This document shows positions 1 to 12,619 of a stretch of DNA of 64,000 nt, piece by piece. The first letter of the stretch is position 1, and each line of letters begins with the position of its first letter. The notes under the pieces are model-generated. The model worked only from the letters and a program-made list of their open reading frames with translations, was not told the DNA's origin and did not search any database. Both the position numbers and the translations under genes were made by a program. Location of the stretch: positions 24,142,226 to 24,206,225 of the forward strand of contig CM053334.1 of NCBI GenBank assembly GCA_028583605.1, read 5' to 3'. This DNA comes from Dastarcus helophoroides (lineage: Eukaryota > Arthropoda > Insecta > Coleoptera > Bothrideridae).

Positions 1-78
1 GAAATTTCGCCAATAAAAAAAATCGAATTTTTTTTAATGTAGTTTTTTGAAAGCTTTCGATTTTTTTCAATTTTTGAG

Positions 79-960
79 TTCTTTTTTCCATGTTTACCTT
101 ATTTTCAAAATTTCGATTATTTTCTTTGAATTTTAATTGTGTATATTTCAAAATTTCGACTTTCTTGCCAAAATATCGATGTTTCTTTTTTTCAATTCAA
201 TTTTCTTTTAAATTTCGATTATATTTGAAAATTTCAATTTTTTGAAATTGGGTCATTTTTTAAGAAATCGGGTTTCTTTGATATTTACGACCATTTTCCA
301 AATTTTAAATTTTTAGATTATATTTGAAAATTTCAATTTTTTGAAATTGGGTCATTTTTCCATTGTCCAAGTTTTAAATTTTTCTACAGATCTGCGAAAA
401 ACTAAAAATTTAAAAATAATACGAAAATCCGAGATTTTGGGGAAAAAGTCTAAATTGTGCAATAAAATCGAAATTTGGAAAAAGTCCAACCTTTCCAAAG
501 GCGCCACATTATCAAAAATGTTCATTGTCAAGTTTTCAAAAAGATCTAAAATGTTCGAAAATTGAAAATGTCGAAATTATCAGTAGAGTTGAAATTTTGA
601 AAAATTAGAATTTTGGAAAAATGGAAATTTTAGATAAAGTTGAAATTTGGAAAAAAATCGAAATTTTGGGAGAAATTCAACCATTCAAACACTCGACACT
701 TTCAGAAAAGGTCAAAAAAAATTAAAATTTAAAAAAACAGAAATTTTCAGTCATATTTTGAAGAAAATCCAAATTTTCGAAAGGTTAAAGTTCGAAAAAA
801 AAACGAAATTTTCGGTAAAGTAGAAATTTTCAAAATAAAGTCGAACTTTTGTAGAGAGTCGAAACGAAATTTAAAAGTGCGAAATTTCTCCAAAAAAAAA
901 AGTCGAATTTTGTGAAAAAAAGTAGTAATTTTCGGACTAATTGTAAGTTGAATTTGTAGG
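79..960. repeat. First, diverged copy of the ~811-bp repeat family
   Basis: This stretch carries both anchors of the 811-bp family: the T-rich segment reading TTCTTTTTTCCATGTTTACC near 79, and the segment CCAACCTTTCCAAAGGCGCC near 488. The same anchors recur at 3.2-6.3 kb and 21.6-25.1 kb. The unit has a T-rich part followed by an A-rich part, so polarity switches within it. Short open frames here are products of the repeat and are not genes. Confidence 0.75.
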
Positions 961-3050
961 AAACAAAATTCAATTCTCAAAAATACAATTTTTTCATAAT
1001 CTTGAAATTTACAAGAAATTTATTCTCGAAGCTAATATAATAATACAGAATTTAAAAAAAAGTCGAAATTTTGAGAAAATGTCCTATTGTGAGTAGAAAT
1101 ATCGCAAGTCAAAATTAAGAGGTTAAAACAAATTTTGACAAACATTAAATTCTCGAACGGTTTCAGAAAGATTCGAACATTAAAATAGATGTTTCAAAAA
1201 AAAAAAAAAATAATAAAAGAAACAAATTTCGAAAAAAAAAACTAAGTTTGGAAAAAAGTTGGAAAATTTAGCAAATCAGTTTTAAAACAAAAACCTAGCT
1301 TATCAGAAAACCTAGAAAAATGTAGAAAATTCGAAAAAATAATTAAGAAAGGTCGACTTGTGAAAAAAGTAGAAATTTTCAAAAAAGTATAATTTTTGAG
1401 ATGTTCCGCTGTAAGCGAAAATTTCCGAAAACAAAACATTACTTTCTGAGAAACATGAAATTTTTGGACAGTTATATCAAAAAAAAAATCAAAAGAGCTT
1501 AAAATTTCTAGAAAAAAATTGAGAATTTCCAGGAGAAAGTTTAATTTTGAGACAAAAAAAGCAGAATTTTACAAATGAAATCGTACTTTTAAAATCGACG
1601 AATTTCGAACAAAATAACCCAATTTTGAGAAATTCGGAATATTTAGAAAACCAAATCCAAAATAAAAAACACGAAAAATGTTGAACATTCGAAAAATGTC
1701 AGAATATTTTCAAAGATTACATAAAAAAATTTCGCAGTTTTCAAAAAGTCGTCGAATTTTGAGAAAAAAATTCTGTTTTCAAATAAATTTTTCTAGAAAT
1801 GTTTACTTCTTCCTTTCAATGTTGACAAGATATTTAAATAAATTTTAATAAAGAAATTGGACTTACAAAAAATCTTTTTTCTGAAATTTCTCAACATTTC
1901 TACTTTTTGATACAATGCCCATCTAATTTAGAGAAAACAAACGAATTTCGAAAAAATCGAAATTTCGAGAAAATCGAAATTTTAAAGAAAAGCCAATTTC
2001 GAGAAAAAAGTTTACTTTTCCAGAAACTAAAATATCGCATTTTAAGATAAAAGTCAAAATATCGAAAATCAGGCCTATTTTGAGATACAAAATGAAATTT
2101 TCAGAGCCAAATTAAAAAAGGCAATTTTTTTTAATATTTAGAAAGTTGATGGAATTTTGAAAGAGAAAATGATTTCTGAAAGATGAATCCAAAAAGTAGG
2201 ATTTTGAGAATAAAGTCGATAATTCGAAAAATTCAAAAAAATCCAATGTTGAGAAAATTAACGAAATTTGAAAAAAAAAATCGAACATGGAACTTTGAAG
2301 ACATCGAAATTGTCCGGGGAACGTCAAATTTTAAGAAAAAGATGCAACTTTTAGAACCGTCGTTTATGAAAAAAAAAAAAGAATTTTGGAAAACTATCCG
2401 AATTTTAAGAAAAAGACGAATTTGGAAGACAGATTTCCAGGAAAATACGGGATCAAATTGTCGAAAAAAAGAAGAATTTTGAGAAAAATATCGAAATTTC
2501 GATTTTTCTTTTAATTCGGTTTTATTTCTGGAAATTTCGATTTCTTCTCGGCATTTTAAAACCAAAAACGAATAAAAGAAAATTCAACATTTTAAAAAAG
2601 TTCTAAATTTCGAAGAAAAGGTCGAGAATTCCGCAAAAAAAGTCGAAATTTAGTAAATACTGGAAACATCCCCAGATTGAGTGGATCAAATGGCAAAGAT
2701 TTTTTTTGTAAATGGACGAATTTTGATAAAAATGTAATTTCCCGAATTTTCTCTTGACTTCTTGAATCAAAGAAAGATATGCGCTCTGATCTGCCCCATT
2801 TTAAATCAGAAAATGTCCCATATTGAGGTAGACGTCAAAATTTTGAGAAACAAGTTGAAATTTCCACAAAGTTCTATTTTAAATATTTTGATTTAATTTT
2901 GTTAATTTTCAAAATTTTGCCTCCTGAAAATTTGGAATTTTTAAAACTTCAAGCCTTCAAATTTTTTAAAAAGTTCGTTTTTTTTTCAAAATTTCAACAA
3001 TCTCATCATCATTCATTTAAACATGTCGACATTTTTAAAAATTTCAATTT
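961..3050. repeat. Decayed A-rich repeat DNA, no gene seen
   Basis: The sequence is A-rich with many degenerate GAAATTTCGA-type motifs and no higher-order period that I could align by eye. Overlapping open frames on both strands at 2.1-2.6 kb are rich in Lys, Phe, Ile and Asn. That is what this composition gives when translated, so I do not call them genes. Confidence 0.6.
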
Positions 3051-6000
3051 TTTAGATTTTCACTTTTAAATCTGACTTAATTCGAATTTGTGGAATATCA
3101 GATTTTCTTTTAAAATTATGTTTTTTACTTTCGAATGCGAATTCGTTGTATAAGCGGATTTTCATTTTTTGAGTTTTTTCCATTTTTACTTTATTTTCAA
3201 AATTTCGATTATTTTCTTTGAATTTCAACTGTGTATATTTTAAAATTGCTTTCCAATATTTCCAAAATATCAATGTTTCTTTTTTTTAAATCAATTTTCT
3301 TTTAAATTTCGATTATATTTGAAAATTTCAATTTTTTGGAATTGGGACATTTTTTTTAGAATTCAGGCTTTTTTGATATTTACGACCATTTTTCAAATTT
3401 TAATTTTTCTACAGTTTTCGGAAAAGTTGAAACTTAAAAATAATAGGAAAATGCGAAATTTTGGAAATAAAATTAAACTGTGCAATAAAATCCAAATTCG
3501 GAAAAAGATCCACCTTTCCAAAGGCGCCACGTTATCAAAAATTTTCATTGTCAAGTTTTCAAAGAGATCTAAAATGTTCGAAAATTGATAATGTCGAAGT
3601 TATCAATAGAGTCGAAATTTTGAAAAAATAGAATTTTGGAAAAATGAAAATTTTGAATAAACTTGAAATTTTGAAATAATCGAAATTTTGAGAGAAATTC
3701 AACCATTCAAACACTCGACATTATCAGAAAAAATCAAAAAAATTCAAAACATTGAAAAGAACAGAAATTTTTAGTCAGATTTTGAAAAAAACCGAAATTT
3801 TCGAAAGGATAAAGTTTGATGGAACGGACTGGTCCTTGGTTATGACCAAGGATAAAGTTGGAAAAAAGGACGAAATTTTCATAATAACGTCGAACTTTTG
3901 TAAAGAGTCGAAATTCCCCAATAAAAAAAACGAATTTTTTTTTTTCAAAACAATTTTTTGAAAGCTTTCAACTTTTTTCAATTTTTGAGTTCTTTTTTCC
4001 ATTTTTTCCTTATTTTCAAGATTTCGATTATTTTTGAATTTCAACTGTGTATATTTCAAAATTTCGACTTTCTTGCCAAAATATGAATGTTCCTTTTTTT
4101 AATTCAATTTTCTTTTAAAATTCGATTATACATATTTGAAATTTTCAATTTTTTGAAATTGGGACATTTTTTAGAATTCAGCCTTTTTTGATATTTACGA
4201 GCATCTTTGAAATTTCAAATTTTTTTAGTCTTCGGAAAAGTCAAAACTTAAAAATAATAGGAAAATCCGAGATTTTGGGGAAAAGTCTAAATTTTGCAAT
4301 AAAATCGAAATTTGGAAAAAGACCAACCTTTCCAAAGGCGCCACATTATCAAAAATTTTCAAGTTTTCAAAGAAATCTAAAATGTTCGAAAATTGAAAAT
4401 GTCGAAGTTATCAGTAGAGTCGAAATTTTGAAAAAATAGAAACTTGGGAAAATGAAAATTTTGGATAAACTTCAAATTTTAAAATAATCGAAATTTTGAG
4501 AGAAATTCAACCATTCAAACAAACACTCGACATTTTCAGAAAAAACAAAAAAATTTAAAATTTTGAAAAGAACAGAAATTTTTAGTCAGATTTTGAAAAA
4601 AACCGAAATTTTCGAAAGGATAAAGTTTGATGGAACGGACTGGTCCTTGGTTATGACCAAGGATAAAGTTGGAAAAAAGGACGAAATTTTCATAATAACG
4701 TCGAACTTTTGTAAAGAGTCGAAATTCCCCAATAAAAAAAACGAATTTTTTTTTTTCAAAACAATTTTTTGAAAGCTTTCAACTTTTTTCAATTTTTGAG
4801 TTCTTTTTTCCATTTTTTCCTTATTTTCAAGATTTCGATTATTTTTGAATTTCAACTGTGTATATTTCAAAATTTCGACTTTCTTGCCAAAATATGAATG
4901 TTCCTTTTTTTAATTCAATTTTCTTTTAAAATTCGATTATACATATTTGAAATTTTCAATTTTTTGAAATTGGGACATTTTTTAGAATTCAGCCTTTTTT
5001 GATATTTACGAGCATCTTTGAAATTTCAATTTTTTTTAGTCTTCGGAAAAGTCAAAACTTAAAAATAATAGGAAAATCCGAGATTTTGGGGAAAAGTCTA
5101 AATTTTGCAATAAAATCGAAATTTGGAAAAAGACCAACCTTTCCAAAGGCGCCACATTATGAAAAATTTTCAAGTTTTCAAAGAAATCTAAAATGTTCGA
5201 AAATTGAAAATGTCGAAGTTATCAGTAGAGTCGAAATTTTGAAAAAATAGAAACTTGGGAAAATGAAAATTTTGGATAAACTTCAAATTTTAAAATAATC
5301 GAAATTTTGAGAGAAATTCAACCATTCAAACAAATACTCGACATTTTCAGAAAAACAAAAAAATTTAAAATTTTTAAAAAACAGAAATTTTCAAAGTCGG
5401 ATTTAGAAAAAAAACCGAAATTTTCGAAAGGTTAAAGTTCGAAAAAAGGACGAAATTTTCGGTAAAGCAGAAATTTTCAAAATAACGTCGAACTTTTGTA
5501 AAGAGTCGAAATTCCCCAATAAAAAAAAACAAAATTTATTTTTTTTTCAAAATAATTTTTTGAAAGCTTTCGACTTTTTTCAATTTTTGAGTTCTTTTTT
5601 CCATTTTTTCCTTATTTTCAAGATTTCGATTATTTTTGAATTTCGACTGTGTATATTTCAAAATTTCGACTTTCTTGCCAAAATATCAATGTTCCTTTCT
5701 TTTTAATTTAATTTTCTTTTAAATTTCGATTATATTTGAAATTCGGACATTTTTTTAGAATTCGGGCTTTTTGATATTTACGACCATTTTCCAATTTTTC
5801 TACAGATCTTCGGAAAAGTCTAAACTTAAAAATAATAGGAAAATCCGAGATTTTGAGAAAAAAGTCTAAATTTTGCAATAAATCGAAATCTGGAAAAAGT
5901 CCAATCTTTCCACAAACACCACATGAAAAATTTCCATTGCCAAGTTTCCAAAGAGATCTAAATTGTTCGAAAATTGAAAATGTTAAAATTATCACTAGAA

Positions 6001-6345
6001 TCGAGATTTTGAAAAATTAGAATTTTGGAAAAATGGAAATTTTTGGTAAAGTTGAAATTTTGCAAAAAAAATCGTAATTTTGAGAGCAATTCAACCATTC
6101 AAACACTCGACATTTTCAGAAAGTCAAAAAAATTTAAAAGTTTGAAAAAACAGATATTTTCAGTCAGATTTTGAGAAAAACTTAAATTTGAGAGATTAAA
6201 GTTCAAAAAAAAAAAGAACTTTTCGGGTAAGTAGAAATTTTCAAAATAAAGTCGACCTTTTGTAGAGTCAAAACAAAATTTAAAAGTCCGAAATTTTCAA
6301 AAAAAAAAAATCGAAATTTTGGAAAAATGTCAAAATTATTCATTT
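3050..6345. repeat. Tandem array of ~811-bp repeat units (about four copies)
   Basis: Successive copies of the GGCGCCAC anchor lie near 3522, 4336 and 5147, with a more diverged equivalent near 5915; T-rich anchors lie near 3171, 3988, 4799 and 5588. The two middle copies (about 3760-4570 and 4571-5380) are offset by exactly 811 bp and differ at only a few bases, so they arose by a recent tandem duplication or were homogenised. The outer copies are more diverged. The middle copies also contain GGAACGGACTGGTCCTTGG (near 3832 and 4643), shared with PLE-tail repeats elsewhere in the window. Open frames of 69-95 codons recur here because the DNA recurs. Confidence 0.9.
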
Positions 6346-6453
6346 AACACACGTTAAAAGAAGAAGTGGGATCGGGTATGCATCAGTAGAAAGAAAAATA
6401 AATGAGAATTTTTGTAAAAAAAGGTCTAATTATAGCAGGTAAAAGACGCTTGC

Positions 6454-7299
6454 TTAAAAAAATAAGTTATAAATAATAATTAAAAAAATGTAGTTAAAAA
6501 TCCCAGTCAATCCATTTCCAACGGCGCCGTTCTTCACTTCCATTATCCAGTGGTAGTACGCATCTACCTTAGTATAGAAAATTTTCCCGACACATATGCT
6601 ATCAGAGTCTGAAATAATTCCAAACAGAAGATTTTCTTCAAAAAGAGGACATCCATTGTCACCATAACACGGGCCTGTTTTATCATCATCCGTGCAAAGG
6701 TGCCATTTAGTAGCTTTCTTTATCCTAATATGCTTATTACATTCATCGTGCATTAACATAGAAACGTCAAGGCATTTCAACTGATGACGAAACACCCCGC
6801 CTAAACCTACTATTTTAGCCCTTCTAGACCGCTGAAGACGAGATGCATAATCTTCAGGGTTCGCAATATTAATGGGTCTCACAAACTCTGAATTCTCCAA
6901 CGATTTCGGTAGCTTTAGTAAGGCGATATCGTGCAGTGATGCAGAAGGAAACGATACAGCAAACTTTGGGTGGCTGTGTATGTTTTTTATAGGTACGATC
7001 ATCTCCTGAGATCTCCCTTGAAAGCCTGCATCTATTGTTACTCTTCCCATTCCCTTAACAATCTTGAAGCAATTGGCAGCCGTAAGTACCCAACGCTCAT
7101 CTATGATGGATCCTCCACACATTTCACCTAATACATCTGGCTTTTCATAAATAAATATTTTTACGAAAAACGGAACCGAGCTGAGAGAGCAGGTTTTACC
7201 ACCAATTATTCTATTTGTGCCAGCTGCCGTGCTATTTGCGTTAACGCCAAGTATACCTAACACGAACATTAAAATTCGAATCAATTTAGAAATATTCAT
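6454..7299 (-). CDS. Secreted serine protease homologue (S1 trypsin fold, inactive triad)
   Basis: A single uninterrupted frame of 281 codons; the first ATG (7299) was chosen because the frame upstream has only non-ATG codons and a signal peptide (LIRILMFVLGILGV) follows at once. R30|IIGG marks the usual zymogen cleavage site and start of an S1 domain (residues 31-255). The CGGS...AANC disulfide pair and the HDIALLKL aspartate (D124) are kept. The histidine of the TAAHC motif is N76, and the GDSGGP motif reads GDNGCP, so the catalytic serine is N215 and a glycine is Cys. It should fold but not cleave. Insect homologues of this kind act as cofactors or decoys in immune and developmental protease cascades; that role here is inference. 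The C terminus (265-281) is very hydrophobic after a Gly/Asn-rich stretch, which would suit a GPI signal or membrane tail. It sits alone between repeat blocks. A recent pseudogene is possible, but no stop or frameshift is seen. Confidence 0.85.
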   Translation of the reverse strand: MNISKLIRILMFVLGILGVNANSTAAGTNRIIGGKTCSLSSVPFFVKIFIYEKPDVLGEMCGGSIIDERWVLTAANCFKIVKGMGRVTIDAGFQGRSQEMIVPIKNIHSHPKFAVSFPSASLHDIALLKLPKSLENSEFVRPINIANPEDYASRLQRSRRAKIVGLGGVFRHQLKCLDVSMLMHDECNKHIRIKKATKWHLCTDDDKTGPCYGDNGCPLFEENLLFGIISDSDSICVGKIFYTKVDAYYHWIMEVKNGAVGNGLTGIFNYIFLIIIYNLFF

Positions 7300-7449
7300 G
7301 TTTAAAAAATGTGTAGACGTAATCTTGACAGACGTTATTGTAAACACTTACGTTTAGTCAGGATCGCCTAGCAATAGAGAGTCTCAGGGGAAAGGGACAG
7401 GGTAACGAACATGGTGCACTGCAAATACCTGGCGTCATATTTCAAAATT

Positions 7450-10130
7450 ATCTCAAACTAGCTGATGTATTCCCGATCCCATTCACTATTTCACAGCCAT
7501 TATTTTATTAATTTGTTTAATGAAGTCGATTTTTTAAATATCGCTTTTTTTAGAAATGTCTACTTCTTTAAATTTAGTATTTTTCTAAGTTTTGACTTTC
7601 AAAATTTCGTCTTTTTTCAAACTTTCGACTTTTTTGAAAATATTTTTTCAATATTTTGCCCACTTCACTTTACTGAAAATTCCGATTTTCTTTACTTATA
7701 TTCAACATATCGAACAGTTCCACTTTTTGAAAAATTTAAATTTTTAAAGATTTCAATTGTCTTAATTTAAAATTTCGGAAATTTCACTTTCTCTGGAAAA
7801 ATCAAAATGAATTAATTAATTAATCGACTTTTTCAAAACTATTGCTTAAAATTTTTTTCCATACCATTTTTGACTATGCAAAATATCAATTCTTTTAAAA
7901 ACTTTACTTTTTTGAAAATTTCGACTTTGTTTTTAAATCTTTCGCTTTCAAAAATACTAGATTTTTTGGAAAGCTTGTTACCGAAGATCTTTTAAAATTT
8001 CCCTTTTTTTCGAAAAATTGTATTTTTGCAAAATTTCGACTTCTTGTCAAAATTTGGGGTTTTCGGACTTTCGTCTTTCTAAATTTCGACTTTTTTTAAA
8101 TCTCTCTCTCTAATTTTGTTTTCTTTAATTTGGCTTTTAAAAATGTAGATATTAATTTCGACACCTTTTGAAAACTTTGACTCTTTGAAAATTCCAAAAA
8201 TTACTTTATTTTGCAAAATTTTTACTTTTTTAAAGGTTTTTTTGAAAATTTCTTCACTTTATCAAAATTCTTGAATTTTTGGAAAGGTCGACTTTCAGCA
8301 GTATCTTTTCAAAATGTTGATATAATTCTTCAAAATTCTGATTTTTTTATATCCTAATTGTCTGAGAAAATTTTGAAATTTTTCGAAATTTCGTCATTTT
8401 TCAAAATTTTGATTTTTAATAATTTCCACTTTCTTTAAAATTTCGCCTTTACCTGAAAATATCCATTTTTTTTATCGACTCCTGATGAAATTTTGAATTA
8501 TTTTGCAAAAATGTCATTGCATTTTATAGTTTTTGATTTATTTCCAAAATTTGAACATTTTTCAAAATGTCAATCTTATTCAACATTTTCGCCTTTTTGA
8601 AAATCATTTTACTTTTGAAAACTTCGACATTTTTTTTAAATTGATTTTTTTTTTAGGTTTGTGACGTTTTAACTTTTTTCTCAGTTTTAATCAATAAAAA
8701 TTTCGAAATTTTTGATACTTTTGACCTTTTTTCGAAATTTAGGCCTTTCGAAAATTTGGGTGTTCAGGAGATTTCACTGCAAAGTCTTCATTTTTTTTTT
8801 TAATCGCGACTTTTCTACATAAATTCGAATATTTTTTAAACTTCAGACTATTTTTTAAAAGTTAAACTTTTTTTTGAAAATTTGGCTTAACTCTTATGTC
8901 GACTGCGTAGAGAATTTCCACTTTCTTTTAAAGAAACAACGCAATTTAAAAAAATCTGAATGTTTAAAAAACAAAAAACCGGAAAATTTTTAACATTTTG
9001 GAAAATGTCGCAATTTTTAAGAAAACCAAATTGTTCAAAAAAAGATAAAATTTGAAAAAATAGAAATTTAAAAAATAAATTTTGAAAAACGCCGAAATTT
9101 TATAAAAAGTTAAAATTTTCAACAAAAAGACAGCCGAAATTACGAAGAAAATTTGTATAAATTTAAAAAATCATAATATTGGAAATGGTCAAAAAATTCA
9201 AAAAAAGCGACTTTCTGAATAAGTCACAATTTTCAAAATCCTGAAAAACTGAATAAATCAGGCAATTTTCAAAAATACTCGAAATTAAAAAATGTTTTAA
9301 AAATATTTTGAAAAAAGTTTCAAACTTTAGAAGAAGTCAAAATTGAGGAAAATGGAGACATTTTAAACAAGGTTCGAAATTTGTAAAAGGCAATTTGAAA
9401 ACCAAAGTCAAAATTGTGAAAAATTTCGAAATTTTAATATAAACATTTAAAATTTTTAAAAAGAATGAAGGTGTTCAAAAAAAAGAGTAACAAGTTTCAA
9501 AAAAAGTCGCAGCAAAGTTTGAAAAAAATCGAATTTTTTCACTAAAGTTGACATTTATTTTAAAGTTTAATCAAAAAATGGAATATTCAAAAATCAGAAT
9601 TTTTAAAGATATTCGAAACTTTGAAAAAATTCGGGAATTGAAATAAACAATCGAAAATTTAAAAAAATTGTCGAAATTACCAAAAAATTGAGATTTTCAA
9701 AAATGAAATTTTAAAATTTTCCAAAAAGGTGGAAATTTTCGAAAATATCGAACCTTTCAAAAATTAAAGTTGACGTTTTAAAAAAGTAAAAATTTTGAAA
9801 AACGTCGAAATTTGAGGAAAAGTAATAACTCTTTAAAAAGTGGAAATTTTGGAAAGAGTCGTAATTCTCAAATAAAATCGTAAAAAATTTCAAACTTACA
9901 AAAAATTCGACATTTTCAAAAAAAATTAAAGCTTAACAACTGAAACTTATAAATAATTGCAATTTTTGAAGTTTAATAAAAAAATCGAAGTTTTAAACAG
10001 AAGCAGAAGTTTTTTATTACATAAATGTCGAATTTTGAAAAAGTCAAAATTAAAAAAAATTCGTAAATTTTAAATGGGTAAAAAATTTGTTTTAAAAAGT
10101 AGGAATTTTGAAAAAAGCGAAATTATGAGA
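7450..10130. repeat. T-rich block switching to A-rich block near 8930
   Basis: From about 7500 to 8930 the + strand is T-rich with repeated GAAAATTTCGACTTTTT-like phrases. From about 8930 to 10130 it is the A-rich complement. No coding potential beyond low-complexity frames is seen. The polarity change is abrupt, which suggests an inversion or two arrays joined head to head. Confidence 0.7.
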
Positions 10131-10325
10131 AGAGCGCATCACTGGTTGAAAAGTCCTGCTGTGTGGCATTGGATGTACGTAATACGTCGAATATCGAATA
10201 AATTTATCGATCTTTTTCAATACATCAAATGAGTAGAGTATCAGTGTTTTAAAAATTTTGTGCATCCCTATACTTAACATTCTCAGCAGTCATTTATCAG
10301 TTTAATCGATAAACTAAAATATTTA
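10131..10325. other. Short island of non-repetitive sequence
   Basis: About 190 bp of more balanced composition between an A-rich block on the left and a T-rich block on the right. It includes GTACGTAATACGTCGAATATCG. I recognise no gene or element in it. Confidence 0.4.
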
Positions 10326-12615
10326 ATCAACAAAAATGGTTATCTATTCAAAAATTGCAAACAAAAAAATTTTGACTTTTAAGGTTCAAATTAGTCAAAA
10401 ATTTAATGTTTTTTTGAAAATATCGGCATATTTTCGGCATTTTTCGAAAAATGTTCCTCTTTTTAAATTTCGACTTTTCTTTACGTTTTGACTTTTCCAA
10501 CAATTTCTGGTTTTTTTTTGAAAATTTCGATATTTCAAGGCTTCAATGTTTTCTAAAATTTAGCCTTTTTAAAATCTTGACTTTTTGAATATATTGCCAC
10601 TTTTAAAAATGTACACTCTGAAAATTTGTAACTTTTTTGAAAATGTAAAATTCTTGAAAGCTAAACTGTTTTGAAAATGTCACTTTTTTGAATTCTCGAC
10701 ATTTTTCAAAATTTCCCGTATTTCGAAATTTGAAATTTCTTAAAAATGTTTACTTTTTCAACATTTTGATTCAATTTCGACTATTTTTTAAGTTTGAATT
10801 ATTTTTCAAAATTTCGGCTTTTGCAAACTACATTTTTTTTTAATTTCGCTTTTTTTTAATTTGAACTTTTATTTCAGAATTTCGATTTTTTAAAGTCTCA
10901 TATTTTTTTAAAGCGCTGATTTTTCTTTTTCAAATTTTGGATCATTTTGAAATTTTAAATTTTTCTGTCGAGTTTTTTCCCAAATTATACCTTTTTTGAA
11001 AATTTAATTTTAGAAAATTTAAATATTTTGAGTTTTATTCAAAACTTTGCCATTTTCCAAATATTAATTCTTCAAAAGTTGGTCTTTTTTTTGAACATTG
11101 CGACTTTTCGGATAATTTTGACTTTTCTTCAATATTCAGATTGACAGTTTTGATTTTATTTAAAATTCGATTCAACGGAAATTAACATTTTTTTTCGAAT
11201 CTTGGCCTTTCTAGATTTTGACATTTTATTTTTAAATTGCGATTTTTAAAACAGTCCGACTTTCCTGATAATTTTGTCTTTTCTTAAGTAAAGTGACCTT
11301 TTAATAATTTAGGTCTTTTGAAAAGTTGATTGAAAATTCTTCAATTTTTTTAATCTCGACACTTTTAAAATGTTAACTCTTTTTGAAATTCTAGATTATT
11401 TGTCAAAATATTAATTTTTTGAAAAATTTAAAATTCTGTGGAAAATTTCGTCATTTTCTGAAATACTCGAATTTTTCAAAGAATGTCGTCAAACATTGAC
11501 ATGTTTCGACTGTTTAGAAAATTTTAACTTTATTTTGAAAATTTTAACTTTAAGATTTTCATCTTCACATATTTGAAAATTTCAATTGTTCTGGAAAATT
11601 TTGATTTCAAAATTTTTCACTCTCGGCAGTTAAATTTTCTAAAGTTAATATTTTTTTGAAAATTTCGATTTTTTTCAAACTTCTCAATTTTTTCAAAAGA
11701 TTAACTCTTATTAAAAGTTTTAACTCTAAAATTTTGACTTCTTTTTTAAATTCGAAATTTAAAAAAAAATTGTTTTATTTTCAAATATTCAATTTAATCG
11801 AAAATTTTATTTGTTTTCAATTTTGACATTTTATTAGTGTAAACTGATGTTTAAAACCTCTTATATTTTGACCTTTTAAATTTCGTATTTTTTTAGATTC
11901 CCTCTTTTTTGGAAATTGGCTTTCAAATTTTCGATTTGATATTTTTTCAAAAAACGTCACAAAGTTCCGACATTTTTTTTAAGAATTTCACCTTTTTAAA
12001 AGTTTCGAATATTTTCGAAAATTTCGTCTTCCTTGAAAACAAGACTGAAAATTTAAATTTCGATATTTTTTTAAAAAAATTTGTACATTTTCTAATAATT
12101 TGTTCTGAAAAAATCACTTTTTCCAAAATTTCGATACTTTTCTAAAAAAAATTTAAAAAAAGTAAATTTTTCAGGGAGTCGACATTCACAAAAAGTTTAA
12201 ATTTCAATAAAAAAGTCGATACTTTTCTGAAAATGTTATTGGTTTTACTTTTTTGAAAATTTTGACTTTTTATAGTTTTGATTTTTTAGAAAATTTAAAT
12301 GTTGAATTCTTTTAAGATTTCGTTGTATTTTCAAAACTTCCGCTGTTTGAAAATTCTCATTTTTTCCCAAAAAGTCAAATTTTTTTTAAACTGGACTTTT
12401 TCCAAAATTTGTACTTTTTGAAATTTTGCAATTCTTTTCAAAATTTCACTTATTTTCGAAATTTCAAATTTTTTGAAAATTTCCAATGGTTTTATATTGT
12501 AAAAAATTTTGGTTACTTCTAAAAATGTTAACTTTGTTAGTTTCCAGCTGCAATTATTTTTCAAAATTTCACACTATTTTTTTGAAAATTTGGAGTTTGT
12601 TTAAAATTCCATTTC
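10326..12615. repeat. T-rich degenerate repeat block
   Basis: Continuous T-rich DNA with phrases such as TTTTTGAAAATTTCGACTTT. No higher-order unit could be fixed by eye and no gene is seen. Confidence 0.6.
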
Positions 12616-12619
12616 TTTT

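Noticed and set aside
2183..2565. Overlapping frames of about 100 codons on both strands
   Set aside because: Low-complexity Lys/Phe/Asn composition from A-rich polymer, no domain, and open on both strands at once.
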